This document shows positions 21,369 to 30,856 of a DNA stretch of 61,059 bases, in pieces (within the stretch, counting starts at the first letter, position 1; the number at the start of each line of letters is the position of its first letter). Source of the stretch: Candidatus Methylopumilus sp. Its GTDB lineage: Bacteria > Pseudomonadota > Gammaproteobacteria > Burkholderiales > Methylophilaceae. Both the position numbers and the translations under genes were made by a program. Below the pieces are notes generated by a model. It saw only the letters and a program-made list of their open reading frames with translations. It did no database searches and was not told where the DNA came from. The DNA is taken from assembly GCA_024640945.1 (NCBI GenBank), contig JAHEEA010000006.1:1-61059 (forward strand), in the 5' to 3' direction.

Positions 21369-21440
21369 CTAGGTCAATGACGGCTCATCCATTTGGTTGC
21401 CCAAACTTACTACCTTATTCACTGCGCTAACAGGCGTCAT
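21369..21440 (-). CDS. Possible micropeptide after the NtrX-like gene, with in-frame TAG
   Basis: Starting at an ATG preceded by AAGGAG at ideal spacing, a 23-codon frame reads MTPVSAVNKVVSLGNQMDEP..., ending at TAG. If the TAG is ignored the frame continues ten codons (CDPAEIDWAR) to TAA at 21336-21338. The strong Shine-Dalgarno directly after the regulator gene is the main support. Unrecognised; it may be a leader, a remnant or chance. Confidence 0.3.
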   Translation of the reverse strand: MTPVSAVNKVVSLGNQMDEPSLT

Positions 21441-21458
21441 TTTAACTCCTTGTTAAGC

Positions 21459-22733
21459 TTATTTGATCTTAATTCCTAGCTGTTTTAGTTTTCGATACAA
21501 ATGAGTGCGTTCTAACTCAACTGCTTCTGCAACCCGGCTCATGTTTTTATCTGCTTTTTGAATGTGATGTTCAAAGTACAATCGTTCAAAAGCATCTCTT
21601 GCTTCCCTGAGCGGTTGGTCTAATTCAATTGGCAGACCTTCAGTTTTTGTTTTGGTGATTTCCTCTGGAATTTGCAATGGAGAAAATTGTTCCATGACGC
21701 GCTGAACGTCAGCGACAGTAATCCGCTCACCAAGGCTTGTTTGCATAAGATTGCGAATGACGCTATCGAGCTGTTTTAGATTTCCTGGCCAGTCAGCATT
21801 TCTGAGTGTATTAAGTGCCGAAGTTTCAAACTCACGGTAGCTGACCTCCGTCGATTCTATTAATAAAAATCCAATTGCCCTTGCTAAATCAGGAATATCT
21901 TCTCGATGATCAGAAAGGCTAGGAATTTTTAATGTGCTGACGGATAGTGCTTGTAATAGCGTATTATCAAAATGTCCTTCAGTCACTAAATCAGGCAGTG
22001 GTTTGGAAGTGCTCGCCACCACGCGGGTGCCATATTTTTCAGCTTTTGCAAGTAGAACGAGCAAGCCTTTTTGTTCGGTTTTATTGAGTGATGCCAGCTC
22101 AGGAATAAATAACAGGCCCTCTCGAAGTTGCTCCAGAATATCTATTGGAGCATCAATTAATTTTTGTGTGTCTATCAGTTCTAGCCATGGACTTTCTGGC
22201 TTATGTAAAAATTTTGCACAAAGTTCTGATCCGCTACCTTCTTCACCAATGAGTAATAATGGTGCTTTTATTAGAGATACTTGTTCTAAGCGTTGACGCA
22301 ATTCAGTAATGACAGCACTCTTACCTAGCTTAAATAAATTCATGTCAGACTTTGGCAATTGCTCGCCATGCTTAAGCGCAGCCGTGACTGTTTTTAAAAG
22401 TTTTTGAAGTGCGATTGGTTTTTCAAGAAAATCAAATGCTCCAATACGAGTCGCTTCTACAGCAGTATCGATCGTGCCATGACCTGACATCATGACAACA
22501 GGCATCGTGAGCATGCCTGTGTTGCTCCATTCTTTTAGCAAGGTAATTCCGTCGCAGTCTGGCATCCAGATATCAAGTAAGACGACATCAGGTCTTATTT
22601 GTTGGCGATACTCTCTAGCTTCAGCTGCATTTTCGGCAAGCTTCACTTGATAGCCTTCATCTTGAAGAATATCTCTTAATAGTTCGCGGATACCAATTTC
22701 ATCATCGACGACGAGAATTTGTCTTGCTTTCAT
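21459..22733 (-). CDS. NtrX-like response regulator with degenerate AAA+ domain
   Basis: A 424-residue regulator. The receiver domain (1-125) has the phospho-acceptor Asp in VVLLDIWMPDCDG and LEKP near residue 110. The central domain has sigma-54 activator length, but Walker A reads GEEGSGSE (catalytic Lys replaced by Ser), Walker B is not recognisable, and the GAFTGA loop for sigma-54 contact is absent. The C-terminus is a Fis-type helix-turn-helix (MSRVAEAVELERTHLYRKLK). It therefore probably binds DNA under phospho-control without ATPase remodelling. It overlaps the kinase gene by 4 bases. Confidence 0.88.
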   Translation of the reverse strand: MKARQILVVDDEIGIRELLRDILQDEGYQVKLAENAAEAREYRQQIRPDVVLLDIWMPDCDGITLLKEWSNTGMLTMPVVMMSGHGTIDTAVEATRIGAFDFLEKPIALQKLLKTVTAALKHGEQLPKSDMNLFKLGKSAVITELRQRLEQVSLIKAPLLLIGEEGSGSELCAKFLHKPESPWLELIDTQKLIDAPIDILEQLREGLLFIPELASLNKTEQKGLLVLLAKAEKYGTRVVASTSKPLPDLVTEGHFDNTLLQALSVSTLKIPSLSDHREDIPDLARAIGFLLIESTEVSYREFETSALNTLRNADWPGNLKQLDSVIRNLMQTSLGERITVADVQRVMEQFSPLQIPEEITKTKTEGLPIELDQPLREARDAFERLYFEHHIQKADKNMSRVAEAVELERTHLYRKLKQLGIKIK

Positions 22734-24925
22734 GACTTATCTGCCTTGCTTGTTTTTGTTTTACGCTTTGATTGCTCGCCTACATTTTTTGATATTTTGT
22801 TATTTGAGGGGAGGTAAATAGTTACGATTGCTCCACCTAAAACGTCCTTGTCAACTTGAATATTTTCAATGTTAATTGTGCCCTTATGCTCCTCCACAAT
22901 TTTTTTAACAATCGCTAATCCTAAGCCTGTGCCGTGTTGCTTGGTAGTCATGTACGGCTCAAAAGCGCTTGATAAAATTTCTAAAGGAAATCCAGTGCCG
23001 TTGTCACTCACGGACAAACAAACTTCATCTCCTTTTTGGAATGTATTCACTTGAATGGCTGCCTTGGGAGTCTTCTCTAGGGCATCTTGTGCATTTTGAA
23101 GTAGGTTATGTAGCACTTGCCTTAACATCGTCGCATCACCTAATACTTCAGCGATACTCTTCCCCAAATTGGTTTTAATTTTAATTTGTGCTGGCTCGTA
23201 AAGTTCTAACACGTCTTGAACAAGGCGATTAATATCCACACTACTTAAATTAAGTGATGGGGCACGCGCGTATTCACTAAACTCATTGACCATTGTCTTC
23301 ATCGCATCAACTTGTGCCACGATGGTATCTTTTGCGCGACGTAACATTTCACTATCTGCTTTATCTAGTTTGCTAGATAGTTTATGTTCAATGCGCTCCG
23401 CAGATAACTGAATTGGTGTTAGTGGATTTTTAATTTCATGAGCAAGCCTTCTTGCTACTTCTCCCCATGCTGCATCTCGTTGAGCTTGTACCATTGTTGT
23501 GATGTCATCAAATACGATCAGATACCCACTGTCCGCACTATAAGGTAAGCGTGAGCCACGTAATAAAATTGTGCGCTTGCCTTGAGATGTGACAATGTTC
23601 ATTTCTTCCTGCCACTCATTACTTTGAATGTTTTGAGCGTGTGCGAGGATTCTTTCGCTTAATTCTTTCAGAGCAGGAAATTCGCGACCTAATTCTTCAA
23701 AAGATTGATGAGCGAAATGACCCAGCACCACTCCTAAGATATTAGAAGCAGCAAGGTTATATGTTCTTAACTCGCCTTTGTCATTAAGTGTAAGTACGCC
23801 AGATGAAAGATGTGCCAAAATCGTTTCTAAGTATCCCCGCGCTGCTTCAACTCTAGCCCGGTTGCTATTGGCAGCTTGTGTAGCATCTCCCAGTTGTTTG
23901 GTCATGCTGTTAAATGATTGCACTAATACACCAAGTTCATCGTTGCCATGAACAGGTAATATAGTGTCGTAGTCCCCCCGTGCAATGGCACGAGTGCCTT
24001 CTGCTAGAACCCCTAGAGGCGCTGATAAACGGCGGCTTAATACAAAGGCGACAGATACTGCCGTGAGCATGGCAAGCATGAGAACTAGCGTCAGTGTTAA
24101 AGCGAATACATCTTTCAGGGATTCACGGCTAAGTGAAAGTTCTTGATAGTCTTGGTAGACGTCTTGAACTGCTTCTGCAGTATTTGATAGGTGTTTTGGT
24201 ACTGGTTGCAGGAGTTGGAGTATGCGTGTTTCGCCGCCAATATCATTCATATTGACCGGCACTAACACTCTTAAATATAAACCTTTTCCTTGGATAGGTT
24301 CGATCACGCCATAGTTGCGCACCTTTGCTTGTCTTAACTGAGAAAGGCTAGGAGCGTCCGGTAGAAAGCTTAGCGGGTCTGCGCTAGAGAAAGATAAAAT
24401 CTTACCTTGAACATTAAAAAGTGCTGCATCTTGAACGCCGCTTTTTTCTCGTAAGTCATTCAAAATATTAAGTTGCTTATTGCTTGGTTGAAAGGCCAAG
24501 TTTGAAGCAATACTTTCGCCTTTAAGCTTTGTATCTATCAACATGGCATCTAGCGCACTTTGCCCAAGATGAACGCCCCCTTCAAGAGCAGCTTCTACTT
24601 TGACGTTGAACCATGATTCGATTGATCGCGTTAGAAAGTTTACTGAAACAATGTAAACAATCATGCCTGGAATAATTGCCATCAAGGCAAACGCCCCCAT
24701 TAGCCTGACATTAAGTCGACTTCCAATAACGCGGGAGCGCATTTGTTGATAGAGACGCCAAAGCTGAAAGCCAATAAGTGCAGTGAGTCCTAGCGCAAGG
24801 GTGATATTAAGCCCTAGAAGAATAGTATAGTAGTGACCGGAAATAGAGCCATTTGAGCTGGCGTGTGAAAGAAGGAAAAGTAATATTCCTCCAAGCGCGG
24901 CACTGATAAAAACAATATATTTCAT
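22730..24925 (-). CDS. NtrY-like membrane sensor histidine kinase
   Basis: A 731-residue kinase. Three or more N-terminal membrane segments (about 5-100), an extracytoplasmic sensor region (about 110-280), another helix, HAMP (about 300-355), PAS (about 370-480), HisKA with the phosphorylated His in ARRLAHEIKNPLTPIQ, and an ATPase domain with LLQNAQDAL, DNGTGFP and TGLGLAIVKK. This is the NtrY layout. It should phosphorylate the overlapping response regulator downstream. The operon also contains the upstream DUF4390 gene, ending directly before this start. Confidence 0.92.
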   Translation of the reverse strand: MKYIVFISAALGGILLFLLSHASSNGSISGHYYTILLGLNITLALGLTALIGFQLWRLYQQMRSRVIGSRLNVRLMGAFALMAIIPGMIVYIVSVNFLTRSIESWFNVKVEAALEGGVHLGQSALDAMLIDTKLKGESIASNLAFQPSNKQLNILNDLREKSGVQDAALFNVQGKILSFSSADPLSFLPDAPSLSQLRQAKVRNYGVIEPIQGKGLYLRVLVPVNMNDIGGETRILQLLQPVPKHLSNTAEAVQDVYQDYQELSLSRESLKDVFALTLTLVLMLAMLTAVSVAFVLSRRLSAPLGVLAEGTRAIARGDYDTILPVHGNDELGVLVQSFNSMTKQLGDATQAANSNRARVEAARGYLETILAHLSSGVLTLNDKGELRTYNLAASNILGVVLGHFAHQSFEELGREFPALKELSERILAHAQNIQSNEWQEEMNIVTSQGKRTILLRGSRLPYSADSGYLIVFDDITTMVQAQRDAAWGEVARRLAHEIKNPLTPIQLSAERIEHKLSSKLDKADSEMLRRAKDTIVAQVDAMKTMVNEFSEYARAPSLNLSSVDINRLVQDVLELYEPAQIKIKTNLGKSIAEVLGDATMLRQVLHNLLQNAQDALEKTPKAAIQVNTFQKGDEVCLSVSDNGTGFPLEILSSAFEPYMTTKQHGTGLGLAIVKKIVEEHKGTINIENIQVDKDVLGGAIVTIYLPSNNKISKNVGEQSKRKTKTSKADKS

Positions 24926-25507
24926 TTATAAACCAAATGCAGGCGTCCACTGATGGCGTTCAGAAACCAAGGTCCAGTTTTCTGATCCGCTTGCTTCAAC
25001 CTGTATAGGTTTAGGTAGATTGGACTGATCTAGTCGAACTCTTAGCGCAGCTTGATAAGGCTCGCCTTTTTTTAGTAAAGATTTATCAATGACTGCCCAG
25101 TCTTTAATTTTGCTTAGTGCTTCTTTAGCTTGTTGTAGATTATTAAATGAAGACTGATTTTTGTTACGGATAATTAAAAATTGTCTAGAAAGAGCGTGGT
25201 AGCTTAGGCCAATTCTGAAGCTTTGCGTGACAATTTCATCATCAAACCAATAGGCATTAGGTTTTGTGATTTGGAACTCCACTAGAAATGTAAGCGGTAC
25301 GCCCTTGTTCAGGGCATCTTCTAGAACGTTGTTGAGGTTTATTTCAAATTCAGAATTTAGGCTGTAGTGATCATCCACTGAAACCAAATCAGCGTTTTTA
25401 ATATGAATAGATCCAGGTGCTGCATAAAGCTGGAATGATAAAAGCAATGCTGACAATAAAGTCAGTATTTGCAATAAACAAAGCTTAATTTTTTTGTAAG
25501 AGTGCAT
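24926..25507 (-). CDS. DUF4390 exported protein
   Basis: About 193 residues starting MHSYKKIKLCLLQILTLLSA, an obvious signal peptide cleaved near QLYAAPG. The mature part (GSIHIKNADLVSVDDHYSLN ... HQWTPAFGL) matches the DUF4390 family, usually found between rsmB and ntrY in betaproteobacteria. Function unknown. The start is placed at 25507 to begin with the signal peptide; a longer frame to 25549 would overlap rsmB further. It overlaps the end of rsmB by 23 bases and abuts the kinase gene. Confidence 0.75.
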   Translation of the reverse strand: MHSYKKIKLCLLQILTLLSALLLSFQLYAAPGSIHIKNADLVSVDDHYSLNSEFEINLNNVLEDALNKGVPLTFLVEFQITKPNAYWFDDEIVTQSFRIGLSYHALSRQFLIIRNKNQSSFNNLQQAKEALSKIKDWAVIDKSLLKKGEPYQAALRVRLDQSNLPKPIQVEASGSENWTLVSERHQWTPAFGL

Positions 25508-26768
25508 AAAATAAACCATCGTGCTGCGCGCTAGGCTGTAGCTGTCCATTTTTTAAATTCATGCCCGTTAAAGGTTGAGTCAGAGGCAGTTGTAATGCAT
25601 CCGACTGTGTTTTTAAAAAAATATCGATTTGACGCTGATTTTCCTCATGAAAAACCGAACACGTCACGTAGAGCAATTTACCACCCTTTGCTAATAGCTG
25701 CCACAAAGACGGCAAAATCTGTGCTTGTTGTTTGGCGAAGGAAGCAATGTCAGCTTCACGCCTTAGCCACTTAATATCAACATGGCGTCGCACAATGCCT
25801 GAGGCTGTACAAGGTACATCAGCTAGGATGCGATCGAATACTTTGCCATCCCACCAATCATCTGCTTTTGCAGCATCGCCAACAACTAGCGTAGCGTTGA
25901 GACCCAATCGATCGATGTTACTTTTGGTTCGATTAATTCTTGTTGCGTCGTTATCAACAGCAACTAAATCCACGTCGGCTAATTCTAAAATTTGACCTGT
26001 TTTTCCACCTGGCGCACAGCAGGCATCTAATACTCGTTGGCCACTTTTAAGGTCGAGTGCGTAGCCAGCAAATTGCGCACCAAAATCTTGAACTGAAACT
26101 TCACCTTCATTAAATCCTGGAATTTTATCGACAGGCATAGGCTTAGTTAGCATGACAGCGTTGTCACTGAGTTGAGTGGAAGCATAGCCATGATTTTGTA
26201 ATTTTTTACAGAATTCACTTGCTGAGCTGCGGCGTGGATTTACACGAAGTGTCATTGGTGGGTGTTGGTTTCCCGCCTCTAACATTGCCTGCCAATCATC
26301 TGGATATTGATATTTGAGTTTGGTAATCCACCATTGAGGATATGAGTATTGAGCGATTTCCTCATTCGCTAGAGCTTCTGTTAATGATGTTTGTTGACGC
26401 AGAAAATTACGAAGAACACCATTAACGAGGCCTTTTGCCCAGGTTTTTTTAGAGCTGCTTGCCGCTTTTACCGCTTGATCGACGACGGTATGGGAAGCTG
26501 CTTTGTCATACTGCAATTGATAAATAGCCACTAAAAGTAGGCATCTTAAGCGTTCATCGGGTAAGGGTTTTTCTAACAACTGGCTTAATAAAGAGGCTGC
26601 GGCACCGTAATAGCGCAAAGTGCCGTAGCTCAAATCTTGTGCCACTGCCCTTTGCTGGGGTGTGATGGTTTGGTGGTGCGCAAATAATGTTTCTAGAGTA
26701 ACGCTTAAATTACGCCCTGCAAAAACTTGCTCGACGGCCTCTGCGGCGAGTTGTTGTGAGATATACAA
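25485..26768 (-). CDS. rsmB: 16S rRNA (cytosine(967)-C(5))-methyltransferase RsmB
   Basis: A 427-residue enzyme. An N-terminal NusB-like RNA-binding domain (about 1-135) precedes a Rossmann methyltransferase domain with the SAM motif LDACCAPGGKTGQILEL, VAVDND, ADVPCTASG (first catalytic Cys region) and YVTCSVFHEEN (nucleophile Cys). It methylates C967 of 16S rRNA. Part of the def-fmt-htpX-rsmB-DUF4390-ntrYX minus-strand cluster. Confidence 0.95.
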   Translation of the reverse strand: MYISQQLAAEAVEQVFAGRNLSVTLETLFAHHQTITPQQRAVAQDLSYGTLRYYGAAASLLSQLLEKPLPDERLRCLLLVAIYQLQYDKAASHTVVDQAVKAASSSKKTWAKGLVNGVLRNFLRQQTSLTEALANEEIAQYSYPQWWITKLKYQYPDDWQAMLEAGNQHPPMTLRVNPRRSSASEFCKKLQNHGYASTQLSDNAVMLTKPMPVDKIPGFNEGEVSVQDFGAQFAGYALDLKSGQRVLDACCAPGGKTGQILELADVDLVAVDNDATRINRTKSNIDRLGLNATLVVGDAAKADDWWDGKVFDRILADVPCTASGIVRRHVDIKWLRREADIASFAKQQAQILPSLWQLLAKGGKLLYVTCSVFHEENQRQIDIFLKTQSDALQLPLTQPLTGMNLKNGQLQPSAQHDGLFYALLQKN

Positions 26769-27617
26769 CTAACTAACCATCGCTAGAAGCCGAGCGATGC
26801 GCTCTTCTGTTTGAGGGTGTGTTGAAAATAGGCCTTGCATGCCTGAGGCAGATAACGGGTTAATAATCATCATTTGTGCGGTCTCTGGATGCATCTCAGC
26901 AGTTTCCATTGGAATTTGGTGAGCGTAATTGTGAATTTTTTTGAGGGCGGCAGCGAGTGATGCAGGGTCTTGGCTGATATCTGCACCACCTTTGTCTGCT
27001 TCAAACTCTCGTGCGCGAGAAATGGCCATTTGAATAAGCATTGCAGCAATGGGCGCTAAGATTAAGATCAAAATAGCCACTACAGGGTGGCCACCGCGTT
27101 CACGATTGCCGCCTGCAAATAGCATTCCGAAACTACCAATAGATGAAATTGCCCCAGCGATCGTGGCTGAGATGGTCGAAATTAATGTATCTCTGTGCTT
27201 TACGTGAGCTAGTTCATGCGCCATGACGCCTCGTAACTCTCTGTCGGTTAGGATTTGCATGATGCCAGTAGTTGCAGCAACTGCTGCATTCTCAGGGTTG
27301 CGACCAGTAGCAAAAGCGTTTGGTTGTGCTTCATCAATCACATAGACTTTTGGCATTGGCAATCCTGCATTGTGCGCAAGCTCTTTAACCATATTGTAAA
27401 AGCTCGAAAATTGACGATCGTTAGCTGTCACTTCTTGTGCGTTATACATTCTGAGTACTGCTTCAGCAGAAAACCAATAAGCGTAGAAATTCATGCCTGC
27501 TGCAATAAGCAGTGCAATCATCATGCCGTTCATACCGCCAATAGCAGCACCTACAAAACCAAATAGGACCACGATTGCGGTCATGAGTAAGGTTGTTTTA
27601 AACCAATTGCCTAACAT
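26769..27617 (-). CDS. htpX: Membrane zinc metalloprotease HtpX
   Basis: About 282 residues starting [12 protein letters not shown], chosen because GAGGA lies 6 bases upstream. Two N-terminal membrane helices, the zinc motif HELAHVKH, two more hydrophobic segments and the third zinc ligand region [13 protein letters not shown] are all present. HtpX degrades misfolded inner-membrane proteins. It abuts rsmB, and fmt ends 16 bases upstream. Confidence 0.95.
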   Translation of the reverse strand: MLGNWFKTTLLMTAIVVLFGFVGAAIGGMNGMMIALLIAAGMNFYAYWFSAEAVLRMYNAQEVTANDRQFSSFYNMVKELAHNAGLPMPKVYVIDEAQPNAFATGRNPENAAVAATTGIMQILTDRELRGVMAHELAHVKHRDTLISTISATIAGAISSIGSFGMLFAGGNRERGGHPVVAILILILAPIAAMLIQMAISRAREFEADKGGADISQDPASLAAALKKIHNYAHQIPMETAEMHPETAQMMIINPLSASGMQGLFSTHPQTEERIARLLAMVS

Positions 27618-27633
27618 GTTTATCCTCTCAAAA

Positions 27634-28566
27634 TTATTCGAACTGGGTGCCAACTGTCAGCTGACGACCTGTTAAGAATTCACGTGCTTTTAGACGTTTG
27701 CCACCAGGCAGTTGTAGCTCGTGGATACATAGAACATCTTCTCCGCATGCAACATCAATGGTTTCGTTCGTTGCCATGACTTTACCAGCACGACCTTCTC
27801 CTGGTTTTTTTGTGGCCATCCAAATCCGACAAACTTCACCGTTTAATATGGCAGTTGCAACGGGAAATGGATTAAAAGCACGTACTTGCTTTGATATGGC
27901 GTCAGCTGATTTGTTCCAGTCAATTGTAGCTTCTGATTTTTGTAGTTTCTCAGCATATGTGACTAAAGATTCATCTTGTGGCGTGGAATCTAAAGCGCCA
28001 TTTTTTGAAAGCTTTTCCATTGCTTGAACCATCAACTCAGCGCCTGTTTTAGCCAAGGCGTCATGCAGCGTTTGTGCCGTATCTAATTCGGTAATTGTTA
28101 CGATGCCTTTGGAAATCATTGCACCAGCATCCAGCGCCGGAACAACCTCCATGATAGTAACACCAGTCTCTTTATCTCCTGCCAACAATGAACGTTGAAT
28201 TGGAGCAGCTCCACGCCAGCGTGGCAATAGTGATGCATGAATGTTGTAGCAGCCCAAACGAGGCATGTTTAAAACATTCGTTGGAATGATCAATCCGTAT
28301 GCGGCAACAATCATCACGTCAGCGCTTGTTTCTTCGATGCGTGATTGAGCAGAGGCGTCCTTAAGTGTTTCTGGCTGGAAAACTTCTATGCCATGTTGCA
28401 AAGCTAGCTCTTTGACTGGGCTCGCTTTTAGTTTCATTCCTCTTCCAGAAGGTCTATCCGGCTGAGTAAGCACTAACACGATTTTATGGCCAGCCTCTAT
28501 AAGTGCGGCAAGTGCAGGCGCTGCAAAATCAGGCGTGCCAGCAAAGATAATTCGTAATCCTTGCAT
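27634..28566 (-). CDS. fmt: Methionyl-tRNA formyltransferase
   Basis: A 310-residue enzyme: [20 protein letters not shown], the folate/catalytic segment [17 protein letters not shown] with Asn-His, and a C-terminal OB-like domain ([11 protein letters not shown]). It formylates Met-tRNA(fMet) from 10-formyl-THF. Its start overlaps the stop of def by one base, so def and fmt are co-translated. Confidence 0.97.
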   Translation of the reverse strand: MQGLRIIFAGTPDFAAPALAALIEAGHKIVLVLTQPDRPSGRGMKLKASPVKELALQHGIEVFQPETLKDASAQSRIEETSADVMIVAAYGLIIPTNVLNMPRLGCYNIHASLLPRWRGAAPIQRSLLAGDKETGVTIMEVVPALDAGAMISKGIVTITELDTAQTLHDALAKTGAELMVQAMEKLSKNGALDSTPQDESLVTYAEKLQKSEATIDWNKSADAISKQVRAFNPFPVATAILNGEVCRIWMATKKPGEGRAGKVMATNETIDVACGEDVLCIHELQLPGGKRLKAREFLTGRQLTVGTQFE

Positions 28567-29066
28567 TAACGGCCTCGTTGCATTTTCTGCATTTTGGTTT
28601 TAATGCGATTTTGTTTTAAGGGGGAAAGATACTGAACGAAGACTTTGCCTAGTAAATGATCCATTTCGTGTTGAATGCATACAGCCAATAAACCATCAGC
28701 TTCTATTTTAAAAGGCTTTCCATTTCGGTCTAGTGCTTCAACCACAATACTATCTGCTCGAGTCACCGTTTCATAAACACCAGGAACTGATAGGCAGCCC
28801 TCTTCGTAATCCTGACTTCCTACTTTGGTATTAATTCGCGGGTTAATAAAAACTTGTAAGTCTTTTTTGTTTTCGCTGGTGTCGATGACGATAATTTGCT
28901 GGTGTACGTTAACTTGCGTTGCTGCCAATCCAATTCCTGGCGCGTCATACATCGTTTCAGCCATATCATCGATCAGCTTTTTGACTTTTGCATCTACGTT
29001 ATCCACGGGCTTAGCTACCGTGTATAAACGCGGATCCGGATATTGCAGTATGTTCAAAATAGCCAT
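28566..29066 (-). CDS. def: Peptide deformylase
   Basis: A 166-residue metalloenzyme with all three family motifs: [18 protein letters not shown] (Cys ligand) and QHEMDHLLG (HExxH). It removes the N-formyl group from nascent proteins. Length is normal. Divergent from dprA with a 161-base spacer. Confidence 0.97.
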   Translation of the reverse strand: MAILNILQYPDPRLYTVAKPVDNVDAKVKKLIDDMAETMYDAPGIGLAATQVNVHQQIIVIDTSENKKDLQVFINPRINTKVGSQDYEEGCLSVPGVYETVTRADSIVVEALDRNGKPFKIEADGLLAVCIQHEMDHLLGKVFVQYLSPLKQNRIKTKMQKMQRGR

Positions 29067-29227
29067 ATTAGATTGAGTACTATAAAAATTTGATTATTAA
29101 ATAGATTTTATGCAAAAATCAGTGAGTAGCATGATTTTGATGACTCATTTTTGCGCATTAAATTATGGATCATTATAACCCTTGCACTCTTTGAATTGAT
29201 TAATTGCTTAAGGCATAAAACCACAAT

Positions 29228-30319
29228 ATGAATCAATCGCATGATGAAACCCTATATTGGGTATCTTTACAGCTAATTCAAGGGCTGGGTGGCCAAGGCA
29301 TTTGCAAATTACTTCAGGCATTTGGATCGCCCTCGCAAATTTTTAATGCCTCACATCAGCAGCTATCTGCAATCGTTTCAGAAACTATCGCCAGTCAAAT
29401 TAGAAAAGGTCCGGATGTTGAGGCGGCGCAACCCACAATTGATTGGTTACAATTGCCTAATAATCATTTAATTACATTGGCAGACAGTCATTATCCGCAA
29501 AAGCTATTAGAGATTTCAGATCCTCCTCCAGTGATTTATGCGAAAGGTGATTTGGCTTGTTTGAATTTGCCAGCGTTCGCAATTGTAGGCAGTCGCAATG
29601 CTTCTGTTCAGGGTGAGAAAAATGCAGAAGCTTTTGCTCAAACCTTATCTCAGCATGGGCTTTGTATTGTGAGTGGTATGGCGTTAGGCATAGATGCCGC
29701 AGCTCACCGAGGGGCACTTCAAGTGGGTAAGAAAACAATAGCGGTTGTGGGTACCGGCTTGGATATTGTTTATCCCGCCAAGCATCGAGATCTCGCGCAC
29801 CAAATTGTGGCGCAAGGACTTATTATTTCTGAGTTTCCTTTGGGAACGCCTTCTCGTCCTCAGAACTTTCCGAGAAGAAATCGAATTACTAGTGGCTTGA
29901 GTTTAGGCTGTTTGGTTGTAGAAGCTAATGTGCAAAGTGGGTCATTAATTACGGCGCGTTTTGCCGCAGAACAAGGCCGCGAGGTATTTGCAATTCCGGG
30001 ATCTATTCATTCTCCTATGTCTAAAGGCTGTCATGAACTAATTAAGCAGGGTGCTAAATTAGTTGATCATATTAAAGATATTACAGACGAACTTGCGCCA
30101 TATTTGATACATCAAGATCCAGTTGAAATTGAATCTTTAACGGCAATTTCAGGTGAAGATGCTTTGTTAAATATTATGGGTTTTGACCCAATTGATATTG
30201 AGCTTTTAATCGAGCGTAGCGGCTTGACGGGTGAAGACCTTTCGGCCAAACTGTTGATGCTGGAGTTAGAAAATAAAATAGCTTCTCTACCAGGCGGACG
30301 ATATCAACGTATCGTTTAG
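29228..30319 (+). CDS. dprA: DNA processing protein DprA (Smf)
   Basis: A 363-residue protein. An N-terminal SAM-like region (LQLIQGLGGQGICKLLQAFG) leads into the Rossmann-like core with FAIVGSRNAS, SGMALGIDAAAHRGAL, FPRRNRITSGLS and EANVQSGSLITARFAAEQGR, followed by a C-terminal winged-helix domain. DprA loads RecA on incoming single-stranded DNA in natural transformation. Forms a pair with smg. Confidence 0.95.
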   Translation: MNQSHDETLYWVSLQLIQGLGGQGICKLLQAFGSPSQIFNASHQQLSAIVSETIASQIRKGPDVEAAQPTIDWLQLPNNHLITLADSHYPQKLLEISDPPPVIYAKGDLACLNLPAFAIVGSRNASVQGEKNAEAFAQTLSQHGLCIVSGMALGIDAAAHRGALQVGKKTIAVVGTGLDIVYPAKHRDLAHQIVAQGLIISEFPLGTPSRPQNFPRRNRITSGLSLGCLVVEANVQSGSLITARFAAEQGREVFAIPGSIHSPMSKGCHELIKQGAKLVDHIKDITDELAPYLIHQDPVEIESLTAISGEDALLNIMGFDPIDIELLIERSGLTGEDLSAKLLMLELENKIASLPGGRYQRIV

Positions 30320-30343
30320 GCTAATCAGATGAATAGGGAATCT

Positions 30344-30793
30344 ATGTTTGAAGTTTTAGTTTATATGTTTGAAAACTATGTGGTCGATAATGTTCAACCA
30401 GACCACAACACCCTCACAAAAGAGTTATTTGCGGCAGGCTTTGATCACTCTGAAATTACGGATGCTGTTGAATGGTTTAATATCTTAGAAGCCATGGCTA
30501 GCTCTGCTGGTGAAGGCTTAAGTGCTTCTACACGCATTTATTCTGAAGAGGAAAAAACAAAGTTTGATACTGAAAGTTTAAGTTTTTTAATGTTCTTGGC
30601 GCAGGCGAATATTATCAATTTAACTCAGCATGAGATTGTGATTGAACGCGCGATGGCGCTTCCACAAACATCTATTCATTTGGAAGAGATTCGTTGGGTA
30701 GTGTTGATGGTGTTACGTAAGCAAGGGAAAACTAAAGATTTTCTTTTTGTTGAGGATGCGATGTTCCATGAGGATCAACCAACATTACACTAA
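30344..30793 (+). CDS. smg: Smg family protein (DUF494)
   Basis: About 149 residues starting MFEVLVYMFENYVVDN, the conserved Smg N-terminus; AGGGA sits just upstream of this ATG, which is why it is preferred to 30329. The family is consistently found next to dprA/smf and topA. Molecular role is unknown. Followed by a terminator shared with metF. Confidence 0.9.
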   Translation: MFEVLVYMFENYVVDNVQPDHNTLTKELFAAGFDHSEITDAVEWFNILEAMASSAGEGLSASTRIYSEEEKTKFDTESLSFLMFLAQANIINLTQHEIVIERAMALPQTSIHLEEIRWVVLMVLRKQGKTKDFLFVEDAMFHEDQPTLH

Positions 30794-30807
30794 TTGAATT
30801 CTTAAAT

Positions 30808-30838
30808 AAAAAAGCCCCGAAATTTCGGGGCTTTTTTA
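30808..30838. terminator. Bidirectional terminator between smg and metF
   Basis: AAAGCCCCGAAA / TTTCGGGGCTTT near-perfect inverted repeat with A-run and T-run, between convergent genes. Confidence 0.9.
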
Positions 30839-30856
30839 TTGGAACGCTTTATTAAA

